Shown: piece by piece, positions 1 through 7,758 of the stretch
Position numbering within the stretch: the stretch's first letter is position 1
Layout of the letters: every line of letters begins with the position of its first letter
NCBI GenBank assembly: GCA_028284005.1
Contig: JANQSO010000008.1
Span: 1 to 64,000, forward strand
Direction: 5' to 3'
DNA: 64,000 bases
Source of the DNA: Flavobacteriaceae bacterium
GTDB taxonomy: Bacteria > Bacteroidota > Bacteroidia > Flavobacteriales > Flavobacteriaceae
Made by a program: the position numbers and the translations under genes
Notes under the pieces: generated by a model
What the model was told of the DNA's origin: nothing
Databases searched by the model: none
The model's input: only the letters and a program-made list of their open reading frames with translations

Positions 1-160
1 AGTTTAGTTCAATACAGTCTCTGACCCTTTCGAATCAAAAACCATACGCTGTCAATTTCAATATCTCAATGAACTTTTTAATTCCTTTTTACCAAACAAA
101 CATATCTCTATGACCGTTTTAGCGGGTGCAAATATACAATGCCTTTTTTCATTCTACCAA
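1..160 (-). promoter_or_regulatory. Probable rRNA-operon promoter and leader reading left out of the window
   Basis: On the minus strand a Bacteroidota -7 box, TATATTTG, lies at 136-129 and a -33 TTG at 160-158, with a 21-nt spacer. The transcript runs through a stretch whose minus-strand reading near 80-50 (TTCATTGAGATATTGAAAT, then TTGACAGCG) resembles the leader upstream of 16S rRNA in flavobacteria. The rRNA genes would lie left of position 1. The promoter boxes are seen directly. The rRNA assignment rests on remembered similarity of the leader; a tRNA operon leader is the alternative. Confidence 0.55.
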
Positions 161-252
161 ATCAATCCTAATCTTTTTTGAATCTTTTTTATTAACAATG
201 TTTAAGACATTGAAATCGATGTAATTACAAGTAAAAAAAATATCAAAATCCT

Positions 253-353
253 GTGTTAGGGAATGAAGCGGCATCCTCTACTTTGCCAGAGGCTATGTAG
301 AGATAAAGTGGAATGCCCGGCGCTCTTTAGCCGAAGACTGAAGAGAGCAACAC
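253..353 (+). ncRNA. Candidate structured RNA (unnamed)
   Basis: This gene-free block folds into nested stems. GTGTT at 253-257 pairs with AACAC at 349-353. GGCATCC at 270-276 pairs imperfectly with GGAATGCC at 310-317. CTCTAC at 276-281 pairs with GTAGAG at 297-302, and GCTCT at 322-326 pairs with AGAGC at 344-348. The motif pair GAAGCGGCATCC and GGAATGCCCGGCG looks like a recurring flavobacterial intergenic element, but I cannot name it. It is more GC-rich than its surroundings, as structured RNAs usually are in AT-rich genomes. The strand is a guess. It may instead be a dispersed repeat. The rest of 161-564 shows no gene. Confidence 0.4.
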
Positions 354-564
354 CCAAAAAATAAAAAAGAGCGAACTACTAATATACTCTAAATTTAAAT
401 ATTGCACAAGACATCATAAATATTTACCGAAAATCATCTTTTTAAAATATTTTAAAATTCCCGGGTAACATATCTCATTTTTAAGAACAGTAAGGTGTAT
501 CGATACCAAAAGGTGATTTCCGAAAAACCTTAAAAAGAGTAGGACCAATTTCAAACTTTAAAAT

Positions 565-1227
565 ATGAAAAATCAAATTAGAGCAGGATTACTTCTGCTA
601 ATGTCAATCATTGTCATTGCTTGTTCAAAAGATACATCCAATGAGCCTGTTGAAAATTTAAGTCAAAACTTTACTTTAACTAAAAACGAAAGAGCTTCTT
701 TCAACTTCAATACGGCTATGATGAAGGTAGCTGATGAAATTAAGCAAAATCCAAATATCAAGCTTCCATTGGATCAGGAAACATTAGATCATTTATTGAA
801 AATTTCGGAATATGACGGTACAATGAAAGCAGAGGATGTCAATAAAATTCTCGATGAAGTTATTTCAGCTCAGAATATTGGTCTAAAAAAGTATTTGGAT
901 GACCGGACCAAATTAGGAGAATTTACAAAAACTACAATTCTAAAGATGGTAGATTCCGGTTATATTGAAAATCTAAAAGAGCAACCTGAATTTCAACGAC
1001 TTGGTTTTGAAGAACAAAATATTCTTCTTACCGGAAACCAAATGGTTGCAGATCTTGGTGTAAAAGGCAATTCCAGACAAATGAGCCCAGTAGAGTATGG
1101 AATGGTTGGATTAGTTGCAGGAGGAGCAACTGGTTGGGTTATTTGTGGTCCGCCCTGTGCTATTGCTGGAGGGTTTATTGGAGGTATTGGAGGCTTAATT
1201 GTTGGTATCTTCTCTAATTCAAAATAA
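565..1227 (+). CDS. Lipoprotein with bacteriocin-like glycine-zipper C-terminus
   Basis: This 220-residue protein begins with a lipoprotein signal (hydrophobic segment, lipobox ending VIAC, then SKD), so it should be exported and lipidated at about Cys20. The middle, residues 25-170, is helical, charged and unrecognised. Residues 178-216 form a hydrophobic glycine-zipper segment rich in GG and GxxxG, with two cysteines (ICGPPC), ending in SNSK. Such tails occur in class II bacteriocins and other membrane-inserting peptides, so membrane insertion is plausible but not shown. It is followed by a strong hairpin and then a permuted papain-fold hydrolase gene, which suggests a functional pair. No family is recognised. 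It could be an ordinary envelope lipoprotein. Confidence 0.7.
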   Translation: MKNQIRAGLLLLMSIIVIACSKDTSNEPVENLSQNFTLTKNERASFNFNTAMMKVADEIKQNPNIKLPLDQETLDHLLKISEYDGTMKAEDVNKILDEVISAQNIGLKKYLDDRTKLGEFTKTTILKMVDSGYIENLKEQPEFQRLGFEEQNILLTGNQMVADLGVKGNSRQMSPVEYGMVGLVAGGATGWVICGPPCAIAGGFIGGIGGLIVGIFSNSK

Positions 1228-1233
1228 TGATCC

Positions 1234-1270
1234 TTTATGGTGTTTGCCTAACTTGGGCAAACACCATAAA
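1234..1270 (+). terminator. Perfect 15-bp hairpin between the lipoprotein and hydrolase genes
   Basis: TTTATGGTGTTTGCC at 1234-1248 is the exact reverse complement of 1256-1270, with a 7-nt loop at 1249-1255. It begins seven bases after the lipoprotein stop and ends six bases before the ATG at 1277. It may terminate or stabilise the first transcript. Because it abuts the next start codon it could also limit translation of the hydrolase gene. No run of T follows it. Confidence 0.7.
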
Positions 1271-1276
1271 ACTAAA

Positions 1277-1957
1277 ATGACTATTATGAAGTTGTTCGTT
1301 TTATTCGCTTCGATTAGTATTGCAACCTTTATAGTAATAAATCCAGAAAAAAATAGCGGCTCTGATACTTCAATTGAAGGTTTTATAAAAAGCATTGATC
1401 TTGATAAAGCCTCGGCATATGTAATATTGCGTGGCTCCGATACCAAACTGGGTGGATTTGCCAAACAGTATAACAACAGCAACATTCCTGCGACCCACAT
1501 TGGATTGCTTATTAGCACTAATGATAGTCTTACTGTCTATCACGTAAATACTGAAAAGAACAGTAAACAGTCTCATCTCATCGTTGAAAGCTTAAAGGAT
1601 TTTTCTTTTTCTGAAGAAGAATCTTATCTATACCTCTCTCTTTGGAAAATAAAAGGTTTTACTACTTCAGAAATCCTGAAAATGAAAAATCAAATAAGAA
1701 AATTTGACTCGCTCCATATTATGTTTGACTACAAGTTTAATTTTGAAGACGATAAAAAAATGTATTGTAGTGAATTTGTTTATAAAACATTGACCTCAAT
1801 TGATTCCTTAAAGTTTTTCATTCCAAAAAGTCGTAAAAAAGTCTTCGAATCTCATCGCTTTTTCTTAAAAAAGGATTCCTTGGAATTTTATCCTGTTGAT
1901 TACTTTATTCCTCTACAGGATATTGAGCTTATTGCAGAATGGAGACATCAAAAATAA
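1277..1957 (+). CDS. YiiX-like permuted papain-fold hydrolase
   Basis: A 226-residue protein with an N-terminal hydrophobic segment (residues 4-21) that acts as signal or anchor. The pattern fits the permuted NlpC/P60 (papain-like) superfamily of YiiX/YaeF type: a catalytic His in ATHIGLLI (His74) comes before the catalytic Cys in MYCSEFVYK (Cys164), the reverse of the classical order. Family members cleave amide or ester bonds in peptidoglycan or lipids; the substrate here is unknown. ATG 1277 (or 1286) is chosen because the in-frame ATG at 1199 lies inside the preceding gene and would read through the hairpin. Location after a membrane-active-looking lipoprotein suggests a joint envelope role (inference). 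Confidence 0.72.
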   Translation: MTIMKLFVLFASISIATFIVINPEKNSGSDTSIEGFIKSIDLDKASAYVILRGSDTKLGGFAKQYNNSNIPATHIGLLISTNDSLTVYHVNTEKNSKQSHLIVESLKDFSFSEEESYLYLSLWKIKGFTTSEILKMKNQIRKFDSLHIMFDYKFNFEDDKKMYCSEFVYKTLTSIDSLKFFIPKSRKKVFESHRFFLKKDSLEFYPVDYFIPLQDIELIAEWRHQK

Positions 1958-1972
1958 TCTAACCGAGTTTAT

Positions 1973-2668
1973 TTAATCAGACGTTTTTTTGTTCCAGTGT
2001 ACAGATAGTTCTAAATAGTCTATCGGGAAAGCCGGTTTTTGTCGTTCCAGAATCTTAGATTGAAAAGAGCGCTCCAGTATGTCTTCAATAAGGTAATCTT
2101 CTTTATTGTCAAAAGGCCGGTATTCTTCTTTAATGGATATATCGAACATTTTAGCTGTGGTATTGTACCAAAAGGCGCGCCATCCTGTACGCAGTTCTTT
2201 TACCAGGTCGAATGCTGTCCGCCCGGTCTGTCTGTGGATGAGCTTTACCAGTATCTGCCCCTCGGTACGGGTAAGCTTTTTTAATTTGGCCGAAAATTCT
2301 TCTTCAATATACTTTTGAATACGTTTGGTATATTTTTTCCGGTCACGTTTTCTTTCTATGGTTTCCAAGCGCCTGGTCATGGTGGTTAAACGTTCCGAAG
2401 CCAATTTGGCATAAGGATACACCTTACGGGTTTTACGGCGCAGGATAAGATAGCGCCTTCGGTCTTGCTTGGAAGTAAATTCCAGTTTCTTAAGCAATAT
2501 GACCTCTTCGAGATCAATAAATTCTCTTGGAATGGTGTCTCCTTCAATTATATAATAGAATGTATCCGTGCTATCGTTCTTCTTCTCTGTATATTCTCTA
2601 CCTGTTTGAGACGTAGCTACTAATGTAAAAAACAAAAAACTTACATATATGTAGAAGGTGTATTTCAT
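1973..2668 (-). CDS. DUF4294 domain protein
   Basis: A 231-residue exported protein with a signal peptide at residues 1-20 (ending VATSQ). It is followed by a conserved stretch GDTIPREFIDLEEV and a very basic, Arg/Lys-rich helical region, residues 60-140. This is the architecture of the DUF4294 family, which is nearly restricted to Bacteroidota and has no assigned function. It is divergent from the M42 peptidase gene, an association I recall as common in Flavobacteriaceae. Its 3' end faces that of the hydrolase gene, 15 bases apart. Confidence 0.75.
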   Translation of the reverse strand: MKYTFYIYVSFLFFTLVATSQTGREYTEKKNDSTDTFYYIIEGDTIPREFIDLEEVILLKKLEFTSKQDRRRYLILRRKTRKVYPYAKLASERLTTMTRRLETIERKRDRKKYTKRIQKYIEEEFSAKLKKLTRTEGQILVKLIHRQTGRTAFDLVKELRTGWRAFWYNTTAKMFDISIKEEYRPFDNKEDYLIEDILERSFQSKILERQKPAFPIDYLELSVHWNKKTSD

Positions 2669-2744
2669 TACTATTTTTAATCCTCTATTACTAAAATCGT
2701 TCCAAAATTAAACAAATTGCAATGTTTACTTATTAATTAATTAC

Positions 2745-2752
2745 TAATTTTG
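2745..2752 (+). promoter_or_regulatory. -7 box of the M42 peptidase promoter
   Basis: TAATTTTG fits the TAnnTTTG consensus and lies 22 bases before the ATG at 2775, implying a leader of about 15 nt. The nearest -33-like TTG (2717-2719) is 25 nt away, slightly too far, so the -33 element is weak. Confidence 0.5.
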
Positions 2753-2774
2753 GCTTTCCTGAAAAAAACTCAAT

Positions 2775-3860
2775 ATGGCAACATCTATCTTAACGAAAAA
2801 ATCACTCACTTTCTTAAAAAATTATTTAAACAATGCTGCTCCCACCGGTTACGAATGGGATGGCCAAAAGCTGTGGATGGATTATTTGAAGCCCTATGTA
2901 GATGAGTTTATTACAGATACCTACGGTACTGCCGTTGGGGTTATCAACCCGAAAGCTGCGTATAAAGTTGTGATCGAAGGCCATGCAGACGAAATTTCCT
3001 GGTATGTAAATTATATAAGTGACAACGGGCTTTTGTATGTTATAAGGAACGGAGGAAGTGACCACCAAATCGCTCCTTCTAAAATTGTAAATATCCATAC
3101 CAAGAAAGGAATTAAAAAAGGGGTTTTTGGATGGCCGGCAATTCACACCCGCAGCAAAGCTAAAGAAGAGGCTCCAAAGCCCGACAATATTTTCATTGAT
3201 GTAGGTGCAAAAGATAAAGAAGAAGTTGAAGCTATGGGAATTCATGTGGGCTGTGTAATTACCTACCCTGATGAATTCCATATCCTGAACAAAAATAAAT
3301 TTGTGTGCCGTGCCCTGGACAATCGTATGGGCGGCTTTATGATCGCTGAAGTAGCGCGTCTTTTAAAAGAGAATAAAAAGAAATTGCCTTTTGGATTGTA
3401 TATAACCAATTCGGTGCAGGAAGAAATCGGACTCCGGGGAGCACAGATGATAGCTGAAAGAATCAGGCCCAATGTAGCTATTGTTACTGATGTAACACAT
3501 GACACTACTACTCCCATGATCAATAAAAAGAAAGAAGGCCATGCAGAAATTGGTGCAGGGCCGGTAATCGCCTATGCTCCTGCAGTACAACAAAGGCTCC
3601 GTGACCTTATAGTAGAAACAGCCGAAGACAAAAAGATCCCTTTTCAGCGTGCTGCGTTATCCCGGGCCACAGGTACGGATACCGATGCTTTTGCGTACAG
3701 CAACAGCGGAGTTGCAAGTGCATTGATCTCACTCCCATTACGATATATGCACACCACTGTGGAGATGGTTCATCAGGAAGATGTTGAAAATGTAATTAAG
3801 CTGATCTATGAATCATTGCTGAATATCAAAAAAGGTGAGACGTTCAGTTATTTTGAATAA
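2775..3860 (+). CDS. M42-family metallo-aminopeptidase
   Basis: A 361-residue cytosolic di-metal aminopeptidase of the M42 (glutamyl aminopeptidase/endoglucanase M) family. The expected metal and catalytic residues are all present: His70 in EGHADE, Asp182 in ALDNRMGG, Glu216/Glu217 in QEEIGLRG, Asp239 in VTDVTHD and His326 in RYMHTTVE. Members form large tetrahedral or dodecameric particles that trim peptides released by proteases. Length is normal for the family. It has its own promoter and is divergent from the DUF4294 gene. Confidence 0.9.
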   Translation: MATSILTKKSLTFLKNYLNNAAPTGYEWDGQKLWMDYLKPYVDEFITDTYGTAVGVINPKAAYKVVIEGHADEISWYVNYISDNGLLYVIRNGGSDHQIAPSKIVNIHTKKGIKKGVFGWPAIHTRSKAKEEAPKPDNIFIDVGAKDKEEVEAMGIHVGCVITYPDEFHILNKNKFVCRALDNRMGGFMIAEVARLLKENKKKLPFGLYITNSVQEEIGLRGAQMIAERIRPNVAIVTDVTHDTTTPMINKKKEGHAEIGAGPVIAYAPAVQQRLRDLIVETAEDKKIPFQRAALSRATGTDTDAFAYSNSGVASALISLPLRYMHTTVEMVHQEDVENVIKLIYESLLNIKKGETFSYFE

Positions 3861-3940
3861 ATGTGTTCATAAAGAATAAAATGAATGATTATTGCATAGT
3901 TCCCTTTTTTTTATCTTAGCTGTCAAACTCCCCCTGAACA

Positions 3941-5371
3941 GTGCTATTTAACTCGTTTGATTTTGGCTTCTTCCTTGTTCTTGTCTATGTAATTTACTGG
4001 ACAATTGGTACGAGGAGAAGGAACAATCAAAATGTATTATTACTTATTTCCAGCTATATCTTTTATGGCCTGTGGGACTGGCGGTTCCTATCCTTGTTAA
4101 TTGCCAGTTCACTTGTTGATTATTTTGCAGGGAGATTACTTCAAAGGGCAACATCAAACTCTATTAGAAAATTACTATTATGGAGCAGCGTCCTTTGGAA
4201 TCTTGGCGTATTGGTCACTTTTAAATATTTTGACTTTTTTGTAACCTCTTTTGCAGACCTGTTTGCTATCTCTCTTACTGAAAATACCTATACGATCTGG
4301 AATGTTATTGTTCCTGTGGGCCTAAGTTTCTATACGTTCCAAACCATGAGTTATACTATTGATGTATATCGTAAGAAAATAACTCCCACTAAAAATCTAA
4401 TCGAATTTTTGTGCTTTGTAAGTTTTTTTCCACAATTGGTAGCAGGGCCTATCGAACGTGCAAAAAAATTGCTTCCTCAATTTGAAAAAGAACGGTCTTT
4501 TAACCTTCAAACTTCTAAAGAGGGCCTGCGACAAATACTTTGGGGTTTGTTTAAAAAAATATTGGTAGCGGACAAACTGGGAATCGCGGTAAGTATAGTT
4601 TTTAGTAATCCCGAAGGGTACGGAAGTTTAATGCTCATATTTGCAGCTGTGCTGTTCTGTTTTCAGGTGTATTGCGATTTTTCCGGTTACACGGATATTG
4701 CAATTGGCACCGCGAAACTTTTTGGTTTTAGATTGAGTAAAAACTTCTCGCTGCCGTATCTTTCAAAAAGCATCACCGAACTATGGCAACGTTGGCATAT
4801 TACTCTCACGCAATGGTTTACCGATTACGTATACGCCCCGTTCGTAAAAAGTGCTAAACATATTACAAATAGTATACGTGCAATCGGCCTTTTGGTAACA
4901 ATGTTTCTTGTAGGGCTTTGGCACGGAGCCAATTGGACCTTTATTGCATTTGGAGTTTTCAATGGGTGTGTTCTGGTTTTTGAAAGAGTGCCTTTTTTTA
5001 AAAGGAAAGGAACTGTTCGCAAAAAATTGCAAAAAGTACCGCGTATCTTCTCTTTGGGGTATGTGTTTATTATGTTTACCATATCAGCGGTTTTTTTTAG
5101 GGCGGAAACAATTGGACAAGCCTGGACCATTCTAAAACGAATATTTACAATTACACCGGATACGGCTATTTCGAGCCTGATAGGTATCAAGCTTTTCTAT
5201 TTGGTCCTAATGCTTATTGCCGAAATGCTTACGCAAAAGTGGGATTTCCCACTTCAAAAGATCGAACTAAAAATACCGAAACCAGTACGTTGGGCATTAT
5301 ATTATGTACTTATTGTTCTAATTATACGATATGCAGAGCCTAAGGAGGCGTTCATTTATTTTCAATTTTAG
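3941..5371 (+). CDS. MBOAT-family membrane O-acyltransferase (AlgI/DltB-like)
   Basis: A 476-residue polytopic membrane protein that starts with GTG; the opening MLFNSFDF is typical of AlgI-like proteins and no ATG lies nearby. The MBOAT signatures are present: LWQRWHITLTQWFTDYVY around residue 280 and the catalytic His in LWHGANWTF around residue 328. These proteins pass acyl groups, usually acetyl, across the inner membrane for transfer to extracytoplasmic polysaccharide. The next gene, three bases away, encodes an SGNH-like protein, the usual periplasmic partner (compare AlgI with AlgJ/AlgX, or DltB with DltD). The acceptor glycan is unknown; the large polysaccharide locus is about 30 kb away. 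Confidence 0.88.
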   Translation: MLFNSFDFGFFLVLVYVIYWTIGTRRRNNQNVLLLISSYIFYGLWDWRFLSLLIASSLVDYFAGRLLQRATSNSIRKLLLWSSVLWNLGVLVTFKYFDFFVTSFADLFAISLTENTYTIWNVIVPVGLSFYTFQTMSYTIDVYRKKITPTKNLIEFLCFVSFFPQLVAGPIERAKKLLPQFEKERSFNLQTSKEGLRQILWGLFKKILVADKLGIAVSIVFSNPEGYGSLMLIFAAVLFCFQVYCDFSGYTDIAIGTAKLFGFRLSKNFSLPYLSKSITELWQRWHITLTQWFTDYVYAPFVKSAKHITNSIRAIGLLVTMFLVGLWHGANWTFIAFGVFNGCVLVFERVPFFKRKGTVRKKLQKVPRIFSLGYVFIMFTISAVFFRAETIGQAWTILKRIFTITPDTAISSLIGIKLFYLVLMLIAEMLTQKWDFPLQKIELKIPKPVRWALYYVLIVLIIRYAEPKEAFIYFQF

Positions 5372-5373
5372 AA

Positions 5374-6309
5374 ATGCAGAGAAACTTTGTAAAATATTTG
5401 TTGTTATTTTTCATCCCGGTACTTCTGGGGTATATGGTTGTTGAATATCTTACGTTTCGGATCCCTTCCAACTATAAAAAAAACAGTGAATTATTAGATA
5501 CTGAAGCTCAAAATCTGGAAGTATTGATCTTAGGTTCATCACAAATGAAAGATGCTGTAAATGCTGCTTTACTGAAGCAACCTACCATTAATTTGGCTTC
5601 CGGAGACCAACATCATAATACAGATTTTAAGATCCTGAAATCCCTTTTGCCCAAACTTAAAAACCTTAAGACCGTTGTTCTTGAAGTATCGTACAGTCAT
5701 TTTGAATTACCCCACAACAGTAAGGGTTTCTGGAAGAATAGTGTATATCTGAAGTATTATGGTGTTAACTGCTTTGAACGCGAGACTTATTTCAAAGACA
5801 AATTGATCTACCTGTCTTTTCCTCCTTTTTATTCTAAAAAACTATACAACCACTATATTACAAAAGAAGATCCTGCAAGTTTTAATCATTACGGATTTGA
5901 TACACTTAATTATTCCGGAAAGTTCAAGGATCTAAAATATGATGAAGCCAAAATCGTTGAAAAGAACTTCAAAATAAATACACGTCCCGATCTTGAAATA
6001 TTTGAGACGAATACAAAGCTATTTTTTGAAATACTTGATTTTCTGAAAGACAATAACCTAAATGTCATCATCTGCGAAATTCCAATGTATAAAAGTTATC
6101 TCCCGGTACGCCACAATGGTATTTTAAAGCGCCGTGACAGTATCTTGCAAGTAGCCTCCAAGAACTACAAGAATGTGCATCTTTTTGACAGAGAAGAAGA
6201 TACTATTAACTTTTCAGTAAAGAAGTATTGGAACGAAAGCCATTTAAATCCTGATGGCGCGGTTATTTATACCACAATGTTTCAGAAAGTACTGGATAGC
6301 TTACATTAA
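5374..6309 (+). CDS. SGNH-hydrolase-like partner of the MBOAT acyltransferase
   Basis: A 311-residue protein with one N-terminal membrane anchor (residues 8-27) and an extracytoplasmic domain. Block I is visible as LILGSSQMKDA (nucleophile Ser about residue 61), and the C-terminal His block as NESHLNPDGA. This is the arrangement of AlgJ/AlgX/DltD-like acyl-transfer partners. It should receive the acyl group moved by the MBOAT protein and place it on a sugar or other acceptor. It forms a two-gene operon with that gene. Its 3' end overlaps the convergent symporter gene by a few bases. Confidence 0.78.
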   Translation: MQRNFVKYLLLFFIPVLLGYMVVEYLTFRIPSNYKKNSELLDTEAQNLEVLILGSSQMKDAVNAALLKQPTINLASGDQHHNTDFKILKSLLPKLKNLKTVVLEVSYSHFELPHNSKGFWKNSVYLKYYGVNCFERETYFKDKLIYLSFPPFYSKKLYNHYITKEDPASFNHYGFDTLNYSGKFKDLKYDEAKIVEKNFKINTRPDLEIFETNTKLFFEILDFLKDNNLNVIICEIPMYKSYLPVRHNGILKRRDSILQVASKNYKNVHLFDREEDTINFSVKKYWNESHLNPDGAVIYTTMFQKVLDSLH

Positions 6310-7691
6310 TTATTTTTCATCTTATTAAAGTATATTTTGGCTTCTTTCACCACTTTGGGCGCTAATAAGATTGTAGCCAGCATTGTAGGAATTGCCATAA
6401 AAGCAAAAAAGGTGTCTATCAAATTGATCATCATACTCAAAGAGGTGGTTGCTCCCATCAAAATACTCGCGATATAGAAATAATTATAATACGATTTATG
6501 CTTAGCTCCAAACAAAAACGACATACATTTTGTCCCATAATAGGAATATGAAAACAGTGAAGAAATACTGAAGACCGCAATACAAAGTAGTAAAGCATAT
6601 TTTCCATAGCCGGGGATTGCTTCTGTAAACGCACTCGCAGTTAAACTCACTCCATTTGCGTCGCTGGATTGCCAAACTCCGGTCACTAAGATCGCTAAGG
6701 CGGTAAGCGTACATATAATAAGAGTGTCTATGGCAGGGCCCAACATTGCTACCAATCCTTCACGAATGGGTTCGTTGGTCTTTGCAGCACCATGTGCCAT
6801 AGGAGCTGTACCAATACCTGCTTCATTAGAAAATGCCCCACGTCTTATACCCAACAAGATCAATCCTCCAACAATTCCTCCCAAAAAGGTATCGCCTTCA
6901 AAAAAAGAAGCGGAAAATGCATCGGTAAAGATCATTCCAAGGTACTTCGGAACCACATCAATATGTACACCCAAAATAATAAGTACCATCACAAAATAAA
7001 GTAGCACCATTGAAGGCACTAACTTTGAGGCTGTTTTGCTTATTCGGGACAGCCCTCCCAGTATAACTACCGCAGTTACAGATGCCAGAATAATTCCTAT
7101 AGTGAGGTTACTATTCAAGCCGGTGTACAAACCTGCAGGTTTTAGCAGTATATCGTTGATCGCTTGTGTTAATTGATTTACATTAAATACCGGAAGTGCA
7201 CCTATTAAACCTGAAATACTAAAGAAAACAGCCAACGGCTTCCAATTCTTCCCTAATCCCTCGGTAATAAAATACATGGGACCTCCTTGTATGGTCCCCT
7301 GACTATCCTTACCCCTGAACATAACCGCAAGTGAGGCTGTAAAGAACTTAGTGGACATACCAATAACGGCGCTTACCCACATCCAAAAAACAGCTCCTGG
7401 CCCGCCAATAGCAATAGCTACGGCAACTCCTGCGATATTTCCCATTCCTACGGTCGCAGAGAGCGCAGTGGTCAATGCCTGGAAATGGGTGATCTCTCCG
7501 GCGTCATTTTCATTATCATACTTTCCGCGTAGTACGGCAACTGCATGGCCTAAATATCTGAAAGGCAAAAACTGAATTCTAAAAATTAAATACAACCCTC
7601 CACCTATCAATAAGATCAGCAGGGGAAGTCCCCAAGCGTATGAGGACATTTGCGCAATAAGAGTATCCAGGATTTTTAGGGTCTTTTCCAT
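6306..7691 (-). CDS. Alanine/glycine:cation symporter (AGCS family)
   Basis: A 461-residue inner-membrane transporter with about ten hydrophobic segments. Family motifs include ALSATVGMGNIAGVAVAI near residue 75 and the segment RRGAFSNEAGIGTAPMAHGA near residue 285. AGCS members (AlsT, DagA, AgcS) import alanine or glycine with Na+ or H+; the ion here is likely Na+ given the marine character, but this is inference. It is a single gene convergent with the MBOAT/SGNH operon. Confidence 0.9.
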   Translation of the reverse strand: MEKTLKILDTLIAQMSSYAWGLPLLILLIGGGLYLIFRIQFLPFRYLGHAVAVLRGKYDNENDAGEITHFQALTTALSATVGMGNIAGVAVAIAIGGPGAVFWMWVSAVIGMSTKFFTASLAVMFRGKDSQGTIQGGPMYFITEGLGKNWKPLAVFFSISGLIGALPVFNVNQLTQAINDILLKPAGLYTGLNSNLTIGIILASVTAVVILGGLSRISKTASKLVPSMVLLYFVMVLIILGVHIDVVPKYLGMIFTDAFSASFFEGDTFLGGIVGGLILLGIRRGAFSNEAGIGTAPMAHGAAKTNEPIREGLVAMLGPAIDTLIICTLTALAILVTGVWQSSDANGVSLTASAFTEAIPGYGKYALLLCIAVFSISSLFSYSYYGTKCMSFLFGAKHKSYYNYFYIASILMGATTSLSMMINLIDTFFAFMAIPTMLATILLAPKVVKEAKIYFNKMKNN

Positions 7692-7758
7692 ATTGAAACA
7701 ACGAATGTAAAACTTAAATTTTTAAAATTAGAAGAGAAATTGTTACTTGCGTTGCTAA

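Noticed and set aside
1199-1276. Upstream extension of the YiiX-like gene to the in-frame ATG at 1199.
   Set aside because: The extension lies inside the end of the lipoprotein gene and reads through the 15-bp hairpin; the protein gains a normal signal-like start at 1277.
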